In this document: piece after piece, positions 50,198 to 60,200 of the stretch
How positions within the stretch are numbered: position 1 is the first letter of the stretch
Layout: the number at the start of each line of letters is the position of its first letter
Source: an uncultured Clostridia bacterium
Lineage (GTDB): Bacteria; Bacillota; Clostridia; Oscillospirales; Acutalibacteraceae
Direction of reading: 5' to 3'
Assembly: GCA_944384995.1 (NCBI GenBank)
Contig: CALWVN010000001.1
Location: forward strand, 399,185 to 463,184
DNA: 64,000 nucleotides
Position numbers and translations under genes: made by a program
The notes under the pieces: generated by a model
Seen by the model: the letters and a program-made list of their open reading frames with translations, nothing else
What the model was told of the DNA's origin: nothing
Database searches by the model: none

Positions 50198-51546
50198 TAT
50201 ACCAACCTTTCACGCACGACCTCGGCGATGCTTTCGCCGAGTGTACGGATCTTTTCCTCATCCTCGCCCTCAAGCATCACGCGCACAAGCGGTTCCGTTC
50301 CCGAAACACGCACAAGCACGCGGCCTGTGTCGCCGAGCTCCGCTTCGGCGCTTTGAATGGCGGTTTGGATCTCCTTGTCGTCGGGGAAGCGCACGCGCCC
50401 GTAGTTCGACACACGGACATTATACAGCACCTGCGGGTACACGCGCATTTCGTCCGCCAGCGCTTTGAGCGTTTTGCCCGACTCTTTGAGCACAGTTAAA
50501 AGCTGGATCGCCGAAAGCTGCCCGTCGCCCGTGGTGGCATAGTCTAAAAAGATGATATGACCGGACTGCTCGCCGCCGATAGAATAGCCGTTTTTGAGCA
50601 TATTTTCAAGCACGTAACGGTCGCCGACCTTGGTGCGCTCGCACAAAATATCGTTCTGTTCACAGAATTTAAAGAAGCCCATATTGCTCATTACGGTTAC
50701 AACGGCGGTGTTCTTTTTGAGCGTCCCCTGCTGCTTCATGTGCTTGGCGCAGACTGCGATAGCGCGGTCGCCGTCCACCTCTTCGCCGAGGTGGTTGACG
50801 GCAAGCATGCGGTCGGCGTCGCCGTCAAAGGCAAAGCCGAGATCACAGCCGTTTTCCAGCACGCACTTTTGCAGTGCGCCGAGGTGTGTCGAGCCGCAGT
50901 CAAGATTGATATTCACGCCGTCGGGCTTGTCATGGATCACGACGCATTCCGCGCCGAGCGACTCAAACACCCGCCGCGCCGAGACGCTTGCCGAGCCGTT
51001 GGCACAGTCCAGCGCGATTTTCATCCCGTCGCAGCGCGCGTCGGTCGTAGAAAGCAGGTGCGTGATATAATCGGACACGGCGTTTTCCGCACGTGAAACT
51101 CTGCCGACCTCGCCGCCGATGGGTGCAGGCGGCGTTTTGATCTCGTCGAGAATAATGGCTTCGATCTCGTTTTCCAGCGCATCGGGCAGTTTGTAACCCG
51201 TAGATTGGAAAATTTTGATGCCGTTGTATTCACACGGGTTATGCGACGCGGAGATCATCACACCCGCATCATATTGATACGCCGTTACGAGATATGCCAC
51301 GGCGGGCGTCGGCACCACGCCCAACAGGCAGACATCCGCGCCGACGGAGCAAAAGCCCGCCGTCAGCGCCGCTTCGAGCATTTCGCCGGAAGCGCGGGTA
51401 TCCATGCCGATGAGCACACGCGGGCGGTGCGCCAGATTCTCCGTCAGCACCATAGCTGCCGCCCGCCCGATCTGCATGGCGAGTTCGCAGGTGATCTCTG
51501 TATTGGCGACGCCGCGCGCGCCATCCGTTCCGAACAGTCTTCCCAT
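50197..51546 (-). CDS. glmM: Phosphoglucosamine mutase
   Basis: A 449-residue enzyme of standard length that converts glucosamine-6-phosphate to glucosamine-1-phosphate for peptidoglycan precursors. FGTDGARGVANTEI at the N-terminus, the phosphoserine loop MISASHNPCEYNGIK near residue 98, the Mg site FDGDADRMLAV near 240, the sugar-binding GGEQSGHI near 325, and the phosphate loop VRVSGTEPLVRVM near 418 are all intact. It starts with aggagg upstream and lies 19 bases after ruvB. Confidence 0.96.
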   Translation of the reverse strand: MGRLFGTDGARGVANTEITCELAMQIGRAAAMVLTENLAHRPRVLIGMDTRASGEMLEAALTAGFCSVGADVCLLGVVPTPAVAYLVTAYQYDAGVMISASHNPCEYNGIKIFQSTGYKLPDALENEIEAIILDEIKTPPAPIGGEVGRVSRAENAVSDYITHLLSTTDARCDGMKIALDCANGSASVSARRVFESLGAECVVIHDKPDGVNINLDCGSTHLGALQKCVLENGCDLGFAFDGDADRMLAVNHLGEEVDGDRAIAVCAKHMKQQGTLKKNTAVVTVMSNMGFFKFCEQNDILCERTKVGDRYVLENMLKNGYSIGGEQSGHIIFLDYATTGDGQLSAIQLLTVLKESGKTLKALADEMRVYPQVLYNVRVSNYGRVRFPDDKEIQTAIQSAEAELGDTGRVLVRVSGTEPLVRVMLEGEDEEKIRTLGESIAEVVRERLV

Positions 51547-51565
51547 GTTTCTCCTCCTGTTTTGC

Positions 51566-52594
51566 TTACAGATCCAGCTTTTGCTGGCCGGGCATGTCGA
51601 TCCCTAAATGCTTATAGGCAAGCGCCGTTACGACCCGTCCGCGCGGGGTCTTGGAAAGGAAGCCGATCTGCATCAGATACGGCTCATAAACATCCTCAAT
51701 CGTGACCGCCTCCTCGCCGATGGTGGCGGCGATGGTCTCAAGCCCCACGGGGCCGCCGTTGTAGTTGCGGATCATGGCGGTCAGGAGCATACGGTCGATA
51801 TTGTCAAGCCCCAGCGCGTCGATCTCCATGCGCGAAAGCGCGATCTGCGCAGTCTCCTCCGTGATCACGCCGTTGCCCATGACCTCGGCAAAATCGCGCG
51901 CCCGTTTTAACAGGCGGTTCGCGATGCGGGGCGTACCCCTTGCGCGCGAAGCGATCTCCAGCGCGCCCTTATCGTCCACAGCGATCCCCAGGATGCCCGC
52001 GCTGCGGCGGACGATTTGGGAAAGCTCCTCTTTAGAATACATTTCGAGCCTTGCGATCACCCCGAAGCGGTCGCGCAAAGGTGCGGTCAGCTGCCCGGCG
52101 CGTGTGGTCGCGCCCACCAGCGTAAAGCGCGGCAAATCAAGCCGAATAGAGCGTGCGGACGGGCCTTTTCCGATGATGATGTCGAGGGCGTTATCCTCCA
52201 TGGCGGGGTACAAGACCTCCTCCACGCTGCGCGACAGGCGGTGGATCTCGTCGATAAACAGCACGTCGCCGTCCGAAAGGTTGGTAAGCAAGGCGGCAAG
52301 GTCGCCGGGCTTTTCGATCGCGGGGCCGGAGGTGATGCGGATCTGCACGTTCATCTCGTTGGCAATAATGCCCGCAAGCGTCGTTTTGCCAAGACCCGGC
52401 GGGCCGTAGAGCAGCACATGGTCGAGCTGCTCGCCGCGCGCTTTGGCGGCCTCAATGTAAATTTTTAAGTTTTCCTTGACCTTTTCCTGCCCGATATAGT
52501 CGTGCAGCGTTTTAGGGCGCAGGGAAAGCTCCAGCGCCTCATCCGCCGCGTTGAAATCAGGGGAAACAATGCGATTTTCGTTATCAAAATCCAT
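51566..52594 (-). CDS. ruvB: Holliday junction branch-migration ATPase RuvB
   Basis: A 342-residue motor protein. It shows [20 protein letters not shown] near residue 26, Walker [14 protein letters not shown] near 65, Walker [13 protein letters not shown] near 112, the sensor [20 protein letters not shown] near 150 and [16 protein letters not shown] near 220 (Arg finger region). It follows ruvA by 3 bases. With RuvA and RuvC it resolves recombination intermediates. Confidence 0.97.
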   Translation of the reverse strand: MDFDNENRIVSPDFNAADEALELSLRPKTLHDYIGQEKVKENLKIYIEAAKARGEQLDHVLLYGPPGLGKTTLAGIIANEMNVQIRITSGPAIEKPGDLAALLTNLSDGDVLFIDEIHRLSRSVEEVLYPAMEDNALDIIIGKGPSARSIRLDLPRFTLVGATTRAGQLTAPLRDRFGVIARLEMYSKEELSQIVRRSAGILGIAVDDKGALEIASRARGTPRIANRLLKRARDFAEVMGNGVITEETAQIALSRMEIDALGLDNIDRMLLTAMIRNYNGGPVGLETIAATIGEEAVTIEDVYEPYLMQIGFLSKTPRGRVVTALAYKHLGIDMPGQQKLDL

Positions 52595-52597
52595 GGC

Positions 52598-53206
52598 TTA
52601 TACCTGCCTTGCAAGCGTTTTGAGTGCCTGCCGAATCATATCCTCAACCGACAGTGCAGCGTCCAGCTTTGCGACCGCCGCTGCCGCTTCGCTTTGCGAA
52701 TAGCCGAGCATCGTCAGCGCGCTGACCGCCTCGGCGGCGCAGCCTTTGGCTGCGGCGATACCTGCCGCCTCGATCTCCGGCGTGACGGCGGAAAGCTCCA
52801 GCCCTTTCGCAAGCTTGTCCTTAAGCTCAAGCACTACGCGCTGCGCGAGCTTCGGCCCGACGCCCTGTGCGCGTGTGATCGCTTTGCTGTCACCCGTCGC
52901 AAGGCAAAGCGCCAATTTATCGGGCGTCAGTTCCGATAAAATCGCCAGCGCCGCCTTGGGGCCTACGCCTGAAACGCCGATGAGCAGCTTAAAGCATTCC
53001 AATTCCTGTTCGTCTGCAAAGCCGAACAGGTCGAGTGCATCCTCACGGACGTTGAGGTAGGTGTAAAGCGTCGCCGTGCTCCCCTTTTCACCGATGCGTT
53101 TGAGCGTGGTAAGCGTTGTACTGCACCGAAACGCTACGCCGCCCGTTTCAATCGCTACGCTTTGCGTGTCGATATATACAATTTTGCCCGTGATCGAATA
53201 AAACAT
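52598..53206 (-). CDS. ruvA: Holliday junction DNA helicase RuvA
   Basis: A 202-residue protein. Domain I starts MFYSITGKIVYID, and two helix-hairpin-helix motifs follow: FKLLIGVSGVGPKAALAIL near residue 75 and ITRAQGVGPKLAQRVVLEL near 110. The C-terminal domain III (near 155-200) contacts RuvB. It lies 2 bases after ruvC and 3 bases before ruvB. Confidence 0.96.
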   Translation of the reverse strand: MFYSITGKIVYIDTQSVAIETGGVAFRCSTTLTTLKRIGEKGSTATLYTYLNVREDALDLFGFADEQELECFKLLIGVSGVGPKAALAILSELTPDKLALCLATGDSKAITRAQGVGPKLAQRVVLELKDKLAKGLELSAVTPEIEAAGIAAAKGCAAEAVSALTMLGYSQSEAAAAVAKLDAALSVEDMIRQALKTLARQV

Positions 53207-53208
53207 CC

Positions 53209-53715
53209 TTATTTTCTCTCCATTTGCTTGAGCCTGCCCATCAGCGAGCCGCTGGCGTGACCGTGGCAGATCGCCATGGCGAGCGCGTCGGCGGTGTCGT
53301 CGGGCTTCGGGATCTTTTCAAGATGCAGAATAATGCGCGTCATCTCCTGCACCTGTTTTTTTTCCGCCCTGCCGTAGCCGACAACGCTTTGCTTGACCTG
53401 CAGGGGCGTGTACTCAAAGATCTCCACGCCGTTTTGCTGGGCAGCGAGTACCGTAACCCCGCGCGCTTGTGCAACGTCGATCACGGTTTTGGCGTTGGTG
53501 TTGTAAAACAGCTTTTCGATCGACATCGCCTGTGGTTGGAAGCGTGTCATCAGCGCGCAAAGGTCGCGGTAAATCTTTTCGAGCCGTTCGGGGAACGGCG
53601 TGTGCGCTTCGGTCGTGATCGCACCGTAATCGAGCACGGTAAAGCGATTGTTCCGATATTCCAGCACGCCGTAGCCGACAATCGCATAGCCCGGATCGAT
53701 TCCCAATATCACCAT
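53209..53715 (-). CDS. ruvC: Holliday junction resolvase RuvC
   Basis: A 168-residue endonuclease. The four acidic catalytic residues are present: Asp in ILGIDPGYAIVGYG (residue 7), Glu in AMSIEKLFYNTN near 68, and two Asp in KPDDTADALAMAICH near 140. The ATG at 53715 is preferred: it encodes the conserved start MVILGIDPG and has aagga upstream, while the in-frame ATG at 53793 overlaps the promoter. It heads the ruvC-ruvA-ruvB-glmM-...-DUF5711 block. Confidence 0.95.
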   Translation of the reverse strand: MVILGIDPGYAIVGYGVLEYRNNRFTVLDYGAITTEAHTPFPERLEKIYRDLCALMTRFQPQAMSIEKLFYNTNAKTVIDVAQARGVTVLAAQQNGVEIFEYTPLQVKQSVVGYGRAEKKQVQEMTRIILHLEKIPKPDDTADALAMAICHGHASGSLMGRLKQMERK

Positions 53716-53764
53716 TTGCGCATCCTTCTTTGTTAGCAGCATCTTAATATGCAATATTTGAATA

Positions 53765-53793
53765 ATTTTACCACAAAGGGCAGCAAATAGCAA
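53765..53793 (-). promoter_or_regulatory. Promoter of the ruvC-led operon
   Basis: On the minus strand TTGCTA (53793-53788), 17 bases, TAAAAT (53770-53765), 50 bases before the ruvC ATG. Confidence 0.62.
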
Positions 53794-53855
53794 GTAAACA
53801 GTGTGTGAATATTCATGCTCACAGTAAGGCTGCTCGCGGCTTTACACAGCTATAC

Positions 53856-54557
53856 CTACTTGGTCTTTCCGTGCTGTTCGAACCGTGCGCGCAGTGCGGC
53901 GAGGGTGCGCTTTTCGATGCGGGATACATACGAGCGGGAAATGTGCAGACGATCGGCGACCTCGCGCTGTGTTTCAGGCGCATTTCCGCTAAGGCCGTAA
54001 CGGCGGATGATGATCTCGCGTTCGCGCTCGTCGCGGATCTCGCGGACGTAGCGGCGAAGCTGCTCAGTCTTGATCTTGCGGTCGAGGTCATCGGCGATGG
54101 TATCATCCGTATAAAGGATCTCGGAAAGTGTCAGCGGATTGCCCTCGGGGTCGGTATCGATAGGATCGCTCATGGAGACATCCTGCGCGCTTTTGCGTCG
54201 GGAGCGAAAATACATGAGGATCTCATTTTCAATGCAGCGTGCGGCATATGTTGCAAGGCGCGTGCCTTTTTTGCCGTCAAAGGACTGAATGGCCTTTATA
54301 AGCCCGATGGTGCCGATCGAGATCAGATCGTCCTGATCGGAATACGAGGCATAATACTTTTTGATGATGTGTGCGACCAAGCGCAGATTATGCTCGATGA
54401 GCCGATCCCGCGCCGCGGTGTCGCCCGCCCAAAACTGCTCGAGCGCCTCGCGCTCCGCTTTCGCGGACAGCGGCTTCGGGAAGGAGCTCGCCCCCTCGAT
54501 ATGCAAGATCAGATACAGCATATTGGCGCTGATGGCGGACAGCAGTTCTAAAAACAC
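53856..54557 (-). CDS. sigK: Sporulation sigma factor sigma-K, uninterrupted
   Basis: A 233-residue sigma factor from the GTG at 54557. FPKPLSAKAEREAL opens region 2 as in SigK (FPQPLS), NLRLVAHIIKKYY and DLISIGTIGLIKAIQSF are regions 2.1-2.4, and RLATYAARCIENEILMYFRSRRKSAQDVSMSDPI is nearly identical in layout to sigma-K and sigma-E. Region 4 contains QREVADRLHISRSYVSRIEKRTL. The first 20 residues are hydrophobic and look like a pro-sequence that would be cleaved in the mother cell. The frame is continuous, with no skin-element interruption. The GTG at 54590 overlaps a sigma-E-like -10 and is rejected; 54557 has gggagag ahead. Confidence 0.9.
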   Translation of the reverse strand: MFLELLSAISANMLYLILHIEGASSFPKPLSAKAEREALEQFWAGDTAARDRLIEHNLRLVAHIIKKYYASYSDQDDLISIGTIGLIKAIQSFDGKKGTRLATYAARCIENEILMYFRSRRKSAQDVSMSDPIDTDPEGNPLTLSEILYTDDTIADDLDRKIKTEQLRRYVREIRDEREREIIIRRYGLSGNAPETQREVADRLHISRSYVSRIEKRTLAALRARFEQHGKTK

Positions 54558-54588
54558 GGCGCGATCTCTCCCTTTTACCCTTTGCTTC

Positions 54589-54596
54589 ACTATATG
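54589..54596 (-). promoter_or_regulatory. Candidate sigma-E/sigma-K type -10 element for sigK
   Basis: CATATAGT on the minus strand resembles the mother-cell -10 (CATAnnnT) and lies 31 bases before the GTG. I could not find a clean -35 at the right distance, so this is tentative. Confidence 0.35.
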
Positions 54597-54634
54597 AAAT
54601 CTCGATTTACCGCTTGCAAGTCCGCCGAAAAATT

Positions 54635-54666
54635 AAAAAGCAGACGGCAAATGCCGTCTGCTTTGT
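54635..54666. terminator. Terminator of the GH25 gene
   Basis: Perfect 11-bp stem AGCAGACGGCA / TGCCGTCTGCT around 2 bases. On the minus strand it runs into TTTTTAATTTTT, 39 bases past the stop at 54705. Confidence 0.85.
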
Positions 54667-54704
54667 TAATAAAAACAGATTGTTTTATTCTGCAAAAGAG
54701 AGGT

Positions 54705-56222
54705 TTAGTGCTGTTGCGCGCGTGTGCGGAAAAAGAGCGCTTGCGCCTGTGTTTGCGCGGGTGCGGTCGCAGCCGGTTCCGTGCTTTGTGCGCGGGCATC
54801 GTCCAGCGCCTTTTGCAGTGCTGTGCGCACCCCGGCAGAAGGCAGAGACGCGATACCGGAGGAAACCGTATTATACAACGTCTCGCTTGGGTCTGCAATG
54901 TAGCGCGCAAGGTTCTGCTCCGCCGCAAGATATGCGCGAAGCCCCGCGCTGTCGGTCAAAACCGTTTCGCTGCCTACGGACTGCATATCCGTTTTTGCGG
55001 CGTAGTCGTAAAGTCCGATGTTCAAGTCCGTATAACCCGAAATGCCGTCCACCCTGCCGCTGTCGGAATACTGCCACGCACCGTAGCCATATTTAAAATC
55101 CGTCTCTTTGGAGGTGTAATGCGCCACCCAAATCGCGTAATTTTGCAGGCGGCTGAATTGCAGCTCATCATAGAAAAAGGTCTTGGACGCATACACGCCC
55201 GCCGTGTAGCCTGCGTTTTCCACCGCTTCGCAGAATGCGACGGCAAGGTCGGTGCGCTTGGACCGGCTCAAGGTATCGGCGCGCCCCGTGTGGCTGCTCG
55301 TCGCGAACTCCGTATCAAAATAAATCGGGTAGGTAATGTTGTATTTCCGCGCCATATTGACGCACGCGCCCGCTTCTTCGAGCGCCTCGTCCACGTTGAT
55401 CGCCTGACTGAAAAAGTATAAGCCGACGTCCAGCCCCGCCGCAAGTGCGCCGCGGATATTCTGCTCGACGTTTTTGTCCTGCATCACGGGCTTAACGGGG
55501 TCGGACGTGCCGTAGCCGCGGAAGCCCACGCGGATGATCGCATAATCCACGCCGGAGGCCTTGACCTTATCCCAGTCGATATTGCCGTTCCACTGGGATA
55601 CATCGATCCCCATCCGTGAAGCCTTGGCGCCGTATGCGTTGAAACGGACGTTACGCCCGTCGAGCTTGAGAATGCCGCTGAAAGGCGTATGGTTCGCATT
55701 CAAATAAAACGGCGTGCCCGCAAGGGTCGTAAGTCCCGTTACGCGTGAGACATCCGCATACACATAATCCGTATACATAGATGCATGCACATCCGCCGTA
55801 CCGCCGCTTTGCGAGGGGTTCCCCTGCTCAATGGTATCCCCGCCGCCGCTGCTGCCGCCCGAAAGTGCACTGTCCGGCACCTTTTCGCCGCCCGCGTCTT
55901 CATCCTTTTCGCGGTCACCTGTTGCGACCTGCACGACAACGTTCGTATTCGCCTTATAATTCGAAGTCGGGCTCGTCTCGGTCTCCGTTTCGGTCAAGGG
56001 CGCGGTCGTCTGCGCAGGCAATGTGGTCAGCGGCTCGGTTTGGGGCTGCGAAAGCTCCGTCGTCGGCGCAGAATCCACCGGTTCGGCTGCCGTCTCACGG
56101 AACATCTGCGGCGCGAAAGAGGTGGTAAACATTGCAAGCACCAGAGAAAGCGCGAACATGCCCGTAATACGAAGTGTGTACAGGATCCGCTTCCGATTCA
56201 GTTTTTGAAGCCATCGAAGCAA
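54705..56222 (-). CDS. Membrane-anchored GH25 lysozyme (muramidase)
   Basis: A 505-residue protein. An N-terminal membrane helix (ITGMFALSLVLAMFTTSF) follows a short Arg/Lys-rich start, then a Thr/Glu/Ser/Pro-rich and Gly-rich linker to about residue 150. A small segment of about 60 residues precedes the GH25 barrel at about 200-430. It shows RMGIDVSQWNGNIDWDKVKASG near 208, AIIRVGFRGYG near 235, and the catalytic D-x-E in YPIYFDTEFA near 305. It should cut the MurNAc-GlcNAc bond in the wall. Start is TTG with aaggtg. A role in sporulation or cell separation is possible given sigK beside it. Confidence 0.88.
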   Translation of the reverse strand: MLRWLQKLNRKRILYTLRITGMFALSLVLAMFTTSFAPQMFRETAAEPVDSAPTTELSQPQTEPLTTLPAQTTAPLTETETETSPTSNYKANTNVVVQVATGDREKDEDAGGEKVPDSALSGGSSGGGDTIEQGNPSQSGGTADVHASMYTDYVYADVSRVTGLTTLAGTPFYLNANHTPFSGILKLDGRNVRFNAYGAKASRMGIDVSQWNGNIDWDKVKASGVDYAIIRVGFRGYGTSDPVKPVMQDKNVEQNIRGALAAGLDVGLYFFSQAINVDEALEEAGACVNMARKYNITYPIYFDTEFATSSHTGRADTLSRSKRTDLAVAFCEAVENAGYTAGVYASKTFFYDELQFSRLQNYAIWVAHYTSKETDFKYGYGAWQYSDSGRVDGISGYTDLNIGLYDYAAKTDMQSVGSETVLTDSAGLRAYLAAEQNLARYIADPSETLYNTVSSGIASLPSAGVRTALQKALDDARAQSTEPAATAPAQTQAQALFFRTRAQQH

Positions 56223-56302
56223 ATCGATCGCACCTTTCCTGTCATTTCAACGCTATATTAACACAGATCGGCCGAAAAAACAAACCACAAATTTTGGCGG
56301 TC

Positions 56303-57112
56303 TTACAGCGCATAGCGGCGTATTGCCGCGCCGACGCCGTTTTCGTTGTTGGAAAGCGTAACGACGTCCGCCGCCGCCTTGGCAGGGGTGCGGGCGTTCG
56401 CCATGGCGACGCCGAGCCCGACAGCGGAAAGCATGGTCACGTCGTTGTAGCCGTCGCCGCACGCCATAGTTTCTTCGGGACGGATGCCCAAAAGCCGCGC
56501 GAGCTCCAAAATGGCCGCGCCTTTGTCGCAGCCGCGCGCCGTGATCTCTAAAAAGCAGGGCTCCGAACGGAACACGGCGACGGGCAGATCTTTTAGCGCG
56601 TTGCGAAGCTGAATTTCAGCGGTTTCTAAGAACGCGGGCTCGCCCGTAATCAAAAATTTCGGTGTGGAAAAGGTCAGCGCGTCACGCAAGGAGGGCACGC
56701 GGTCGATCTCGAGCCCGTTAATCGTCGTCTCCATGCGGAAATAGCGGTCATCCGCTTTTTCGGTCACAGCAACATCATCGCGGTACGCCGTCAGGGGCAA
56801 ATTCAGCTTTTGCGCCGCGTCGAGAATGCGGGGATACGTGGACGGCGGGACGTTTTTTTCCGTAAAAGCGCGAGCCTCGCGCGGGTAGAAGGTACGTGCG
56901 CCGTTATAGGAAATGACATAACCGCCGCGCGTGGGCAAGGCGAGCTCATCTATATAGCGGCGCACGCCGGGCGTCGGCCTGCCCGTGGCGAGCACCAACA
57001 CACCGCCGCGCTCCATAAATTCCGATATATCCCGCGCCGTCTGCGGCAAAAGCACCTTATCATCGTTGACCAGCGTACCGTCAATATCCACGGCAAGCAG
57101 ACGTTTTTGCAA
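56303..57112 (-). CDS. Cof-type HAD-IIB hydrolase
   Basis: A 269-residue phosphatase. Motif I is LAVDIDGTLVNDDK near residue 5, motif II VLATGRPTPG near 40, motif III Lys in GCDKGAAILELARLLG near 195, and motif IV CGDGYNDVTMLSAVG near 220. The start is TTG at 57112, 6 bases after gaggtg; an in-frame ATG at 57220 lies upstream of the promoter at 57135-57163 and cannot be the start. The substrate is unknown. It is similar in type to the protein at 14838-15668. Confidence 0.86.
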   Translation of the reverse strand: MQKRLLAVDIDGTLVNDDKVLLPQTARDISEFMERGGVLVLATGRPTPGVRRYIDELALPTRGGYVISYNGARTFYPREARAFTEKNVPPSTYPRILDAAQKLNLPLTAYRDDVAVTEKADDRYFRMETTINGLEIDRVPSLRDALTFSTPKFLITGEPAFLETAEIQLRNALKDLPVAVFRSEPCFLEITARGCDKGAAILELARLLGIRPEETMACGDGYNDVTMLSAVGLGVAMANARTPAKAAADVVTLSNNENGVGAAIRRYAL

Positions 57113-57134
57113 AAAAATCACCTCATCGTCTGCT

Positions 57135-57163
57135 ATTGTAAACCGAACCGCCTGCCGGGTCAA
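57135..57163 (-). promoter_or_regulatory. Promoter of the second Cof-type phosphatase
   Basis: On the minus strand TTGACC (57163-57158), 17 bases, TACAAT (57140-57135). The leader is only about 15 bases. Confidence 0.7.
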
Positions 57164-57223
57164 TTCGAGGAATCCATGAGTTTTTAACCGGTCAAATCCG
57201 CTTTTTGTGTAGATTGACAAAAG

Positions 57224-57258
57224 CGCCCCGCCGTGTCGTTTTCAGACACAGCGGGGCG
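57224..57258 (-). terminator. Terminator of the large secreted phosphoesterase gene
   Basis: Stem CGCCCCGC plus GTGTC / GACAC plus GCGGGGCG, then CTTTTG on the minus strand, 16 bases past the stop at 57275. Confidence 0.75.
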
Positions 57259-57274
57259 GAAAATTTAAGCGTTT

Positions 57275-60200
57275 TTACAATTCTTCGTTGCGTTTGCGCT
57301 TGATTGCGCCGCCCGTCAGGGCGACCGTAGCCGCAACGGGAATCAGGAACAACAGCGCGGAAGTAACCTGCTGCCCGGCAGTCTTCGGGACGTTGGCATC
57401 CGTGATCGGCGTTTCGCTGCCGGGCGTTGTGCCGGGCAATTCCGACGCCGTCGCCTTGGTGATGGCGAAGCTGTCGATTTTCTGTGCTTCTCCGTTTTCC
57501 ACAGTATAGGCATTGAAGAACAGGTTTTCGCCGTCGATCTCGATTGCCGCAAACACAGGCGCTTTGGCATCCACGATCGACTCGGCACGCGGGAACAGCT
57601 GATCGGTCAGCGCCGCATCCTTGGTCTGATAATACTTGACGCCCGCGCAGCCGTCGATGGCGTATACCGTCCCGTCGGGATTGACCATGGCGGTGTAGGT
57701 AGTGCCGTCATGCGTGACTGTGCGCTCTACGATCTCACAAACCGCGTTGTCGTTCATGGCGGAGGTGCGCAGGTACACATGGTCATGCCCTTGCAGCACC
57801 ACGTCGATATCGAGCTGCGGCATGAGCGTGGAAAGCTGTTTGCGCAGCGCCGTAACGTCGTCATCGTCATAATGCGAACCGTTGGAATAGACCGCCTTGT
57901 GCAGCGCGACGATCTTCCAGGTCTTGTCGCTCGCGGCGGCATCCGCCTTGAGCCATTCGAGCTGCCTGGTCCCGAGGGTATTGTCGGAATTCAGGTCGTT
58001 CGTGTTGAGCACCATAAAGTGCGCGTTGTTGTAATCGAAGGAATAATACACGCCGTTTGTGGTGTCCTGCTGCGGATAATCGGTCAAAAGGAAGTTTTCG
58101 ACCGTGGCGTTGTCCATATCCTCCTCATGGTTGCCCGTGGCGGGCATCATCACGGTGTTCAAAAGGGTATCGGACGCGGCATTGAAGAGCCAGTTCCACT
58201 GCTCAAAATTCTTGCCGCTGTCCACCACATCGCCCGTGTGCATAATGAACTTCGCATCCGGGTACAGTGCAAACGCCGTATCGGCGACCTCGGCGAAGGT
58301 CTCATACTGCTTCGGCGTGCCCGATTGTGTGTCGCTCATATGGAAGAACGTAAAGCTGTCGGAATTGTCCGCCATCTCGAACGTGCCGACGTCGCTCCAC
58401 CACCCACGGGAGGCATCACCCACGCGGAAGCAGTATTTTTCGCCGGGTTTAAGACCGCTGACCTCTACCATATGGCGGTTGACCTCGAAGGGATAGGAGA
58501 TGATCGCAATCACGCCGAGATCCACGCCGGGTACTTCACGCGTGACCTCCACGGTGGACGTCTCGATATGGCTGCCGGTGGTCGGGCGCCCCGTAAAGCG
58601 CGGGTTTTCCGAATACGGGACGATCTCGATATCCGTGCCCGTGACGCTGTACTTCGTGTACCAGCTGATGTTGCGCGTGGTCGCGGAATCCGACCCAAAG
58701 GTTACCGCGATGCCGGAAGGCAGGCGCAGATCCTCCACGGTGGGCGTGACGGGAACCGCGCCCGCATAGGTGATCGTCGCGGCATTGTCCATGCGAAGCC
58801 CGGGGTTCGTATCCGTTGTGAAATCGGTCAGGAACACCATAAACTCATTTGCAATGGTATCCATCTGGCTTTGCGTCAGGTATTCATCCATGAGGCTTTG
58901 GAGCACGTCTTCAAGCGAATTGTACTCCACGAGCCCTGCTGCGAAGAACAGGTTGATGATCTGCGCAAGGCTCGGCGCGGGCACGGCGTCGGTCAAGCCT
59001 TCTTCGCCAAGCGCGCCCAAAATCTGCTCGATCACGTCGCCGAGCATCGCTTCGGCTTCCACGTCGCTTAAAGAACCTAAGATTCCAACTAAGTCGAGGT
59101 GGATGTTTTGCAGGATCTCATCTTCCAGAAGATCATGCAGGACAATATCAATGAGCGTGTCAAGGATGACATCCACATTATCTCCGCGGGAGAAACGGTC
59201 GATGACGTCGTTCATAAACGGGTCGTCGCTGCGATCCTCATCGCCTGAATACATATACGCAAGGCAGGAGGAAACCGCGTCGCCGAAATTCCCGTTGCGC
59301 GTGGTGCTGCCGATACCCAGTGTATCTAAGAACTTCGTGCACTTTTCGTCGGAGATCTCAATGGAAACGAGCTTATCGACCGCGCTACGCACGACCTCCA
59401 GCAAATGTTCGGTTCCTGCGCCGCCGTCTAAATACTGGCGTTCGATTTGATCACAGACATTTTTGATGACCATTTTCAGCGTGACCTTGGGGACGTCCTG
59501 CAGCGCGCCGAGCCCCGACGCACTGCTTAACAGAGAATCCAGCGCGCCGTCCAAATCAAGGGCATTGTTGAGATACCAATACAAGCCCCCTGCCGCTTCC
59601 ATTTCGGGGATGAGCGTATACTCGAGCAGATACCGCACATAGTTCGTGGCAAAGGTCGTCATATCGCCGCCGCCGAAGTTCAAGGCGAACGCCGTATTCT
59701 TAAAGGGCTGCGGGTATGTAGTGCCGAACGCCGTAACGGGACGTGTACGGTCGATATCATAGCTTTGGAAATTCATTGTGACGTTTTCGGCACCCGCCGT
59801 GTTATCCATCGTGACAACACGGAAATAGCAGGGGTAATTGAGCAGCGACGCGGAGGAACAATCGGTCAGCGTCTCGCCGTTGTCAGAGGTGTGCGAGGCA
59901 ATGTCCGTCATATGGATGTGCCCTGTAAACGCGAAGTGCATGCCCGCGTCGGCGAAGCGTTCCGCAACCTGCATCCAATTATCGATCGTGAAAGCGGTAA
60001 ACAAATTGTCTTCGTTTTCAAAGTGCTCCACGAGATTGAAATGCGTGATGCCGATGGGCGTAAGGCCCTGCGCTTTGGCGTCGGCGATCTGATCGAGCGC
60101 CCACTCCATCAGTGCATCGGAATACGCGCCGCGCGTTTCAGCTACGTTTAAGCCCTCGGAATGGATGTCGCTTGAATAGCAGGCGCCGTCGAGCACGATC

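Noticed and set aside
57113-57220. A longer N-terminus for the second Cof-type phosphatase
   Set aside because: It would start upstream of the TTGACC-N17-TACAAT promoter; a TTG with gaggtg upstream gives a normal Cof length.
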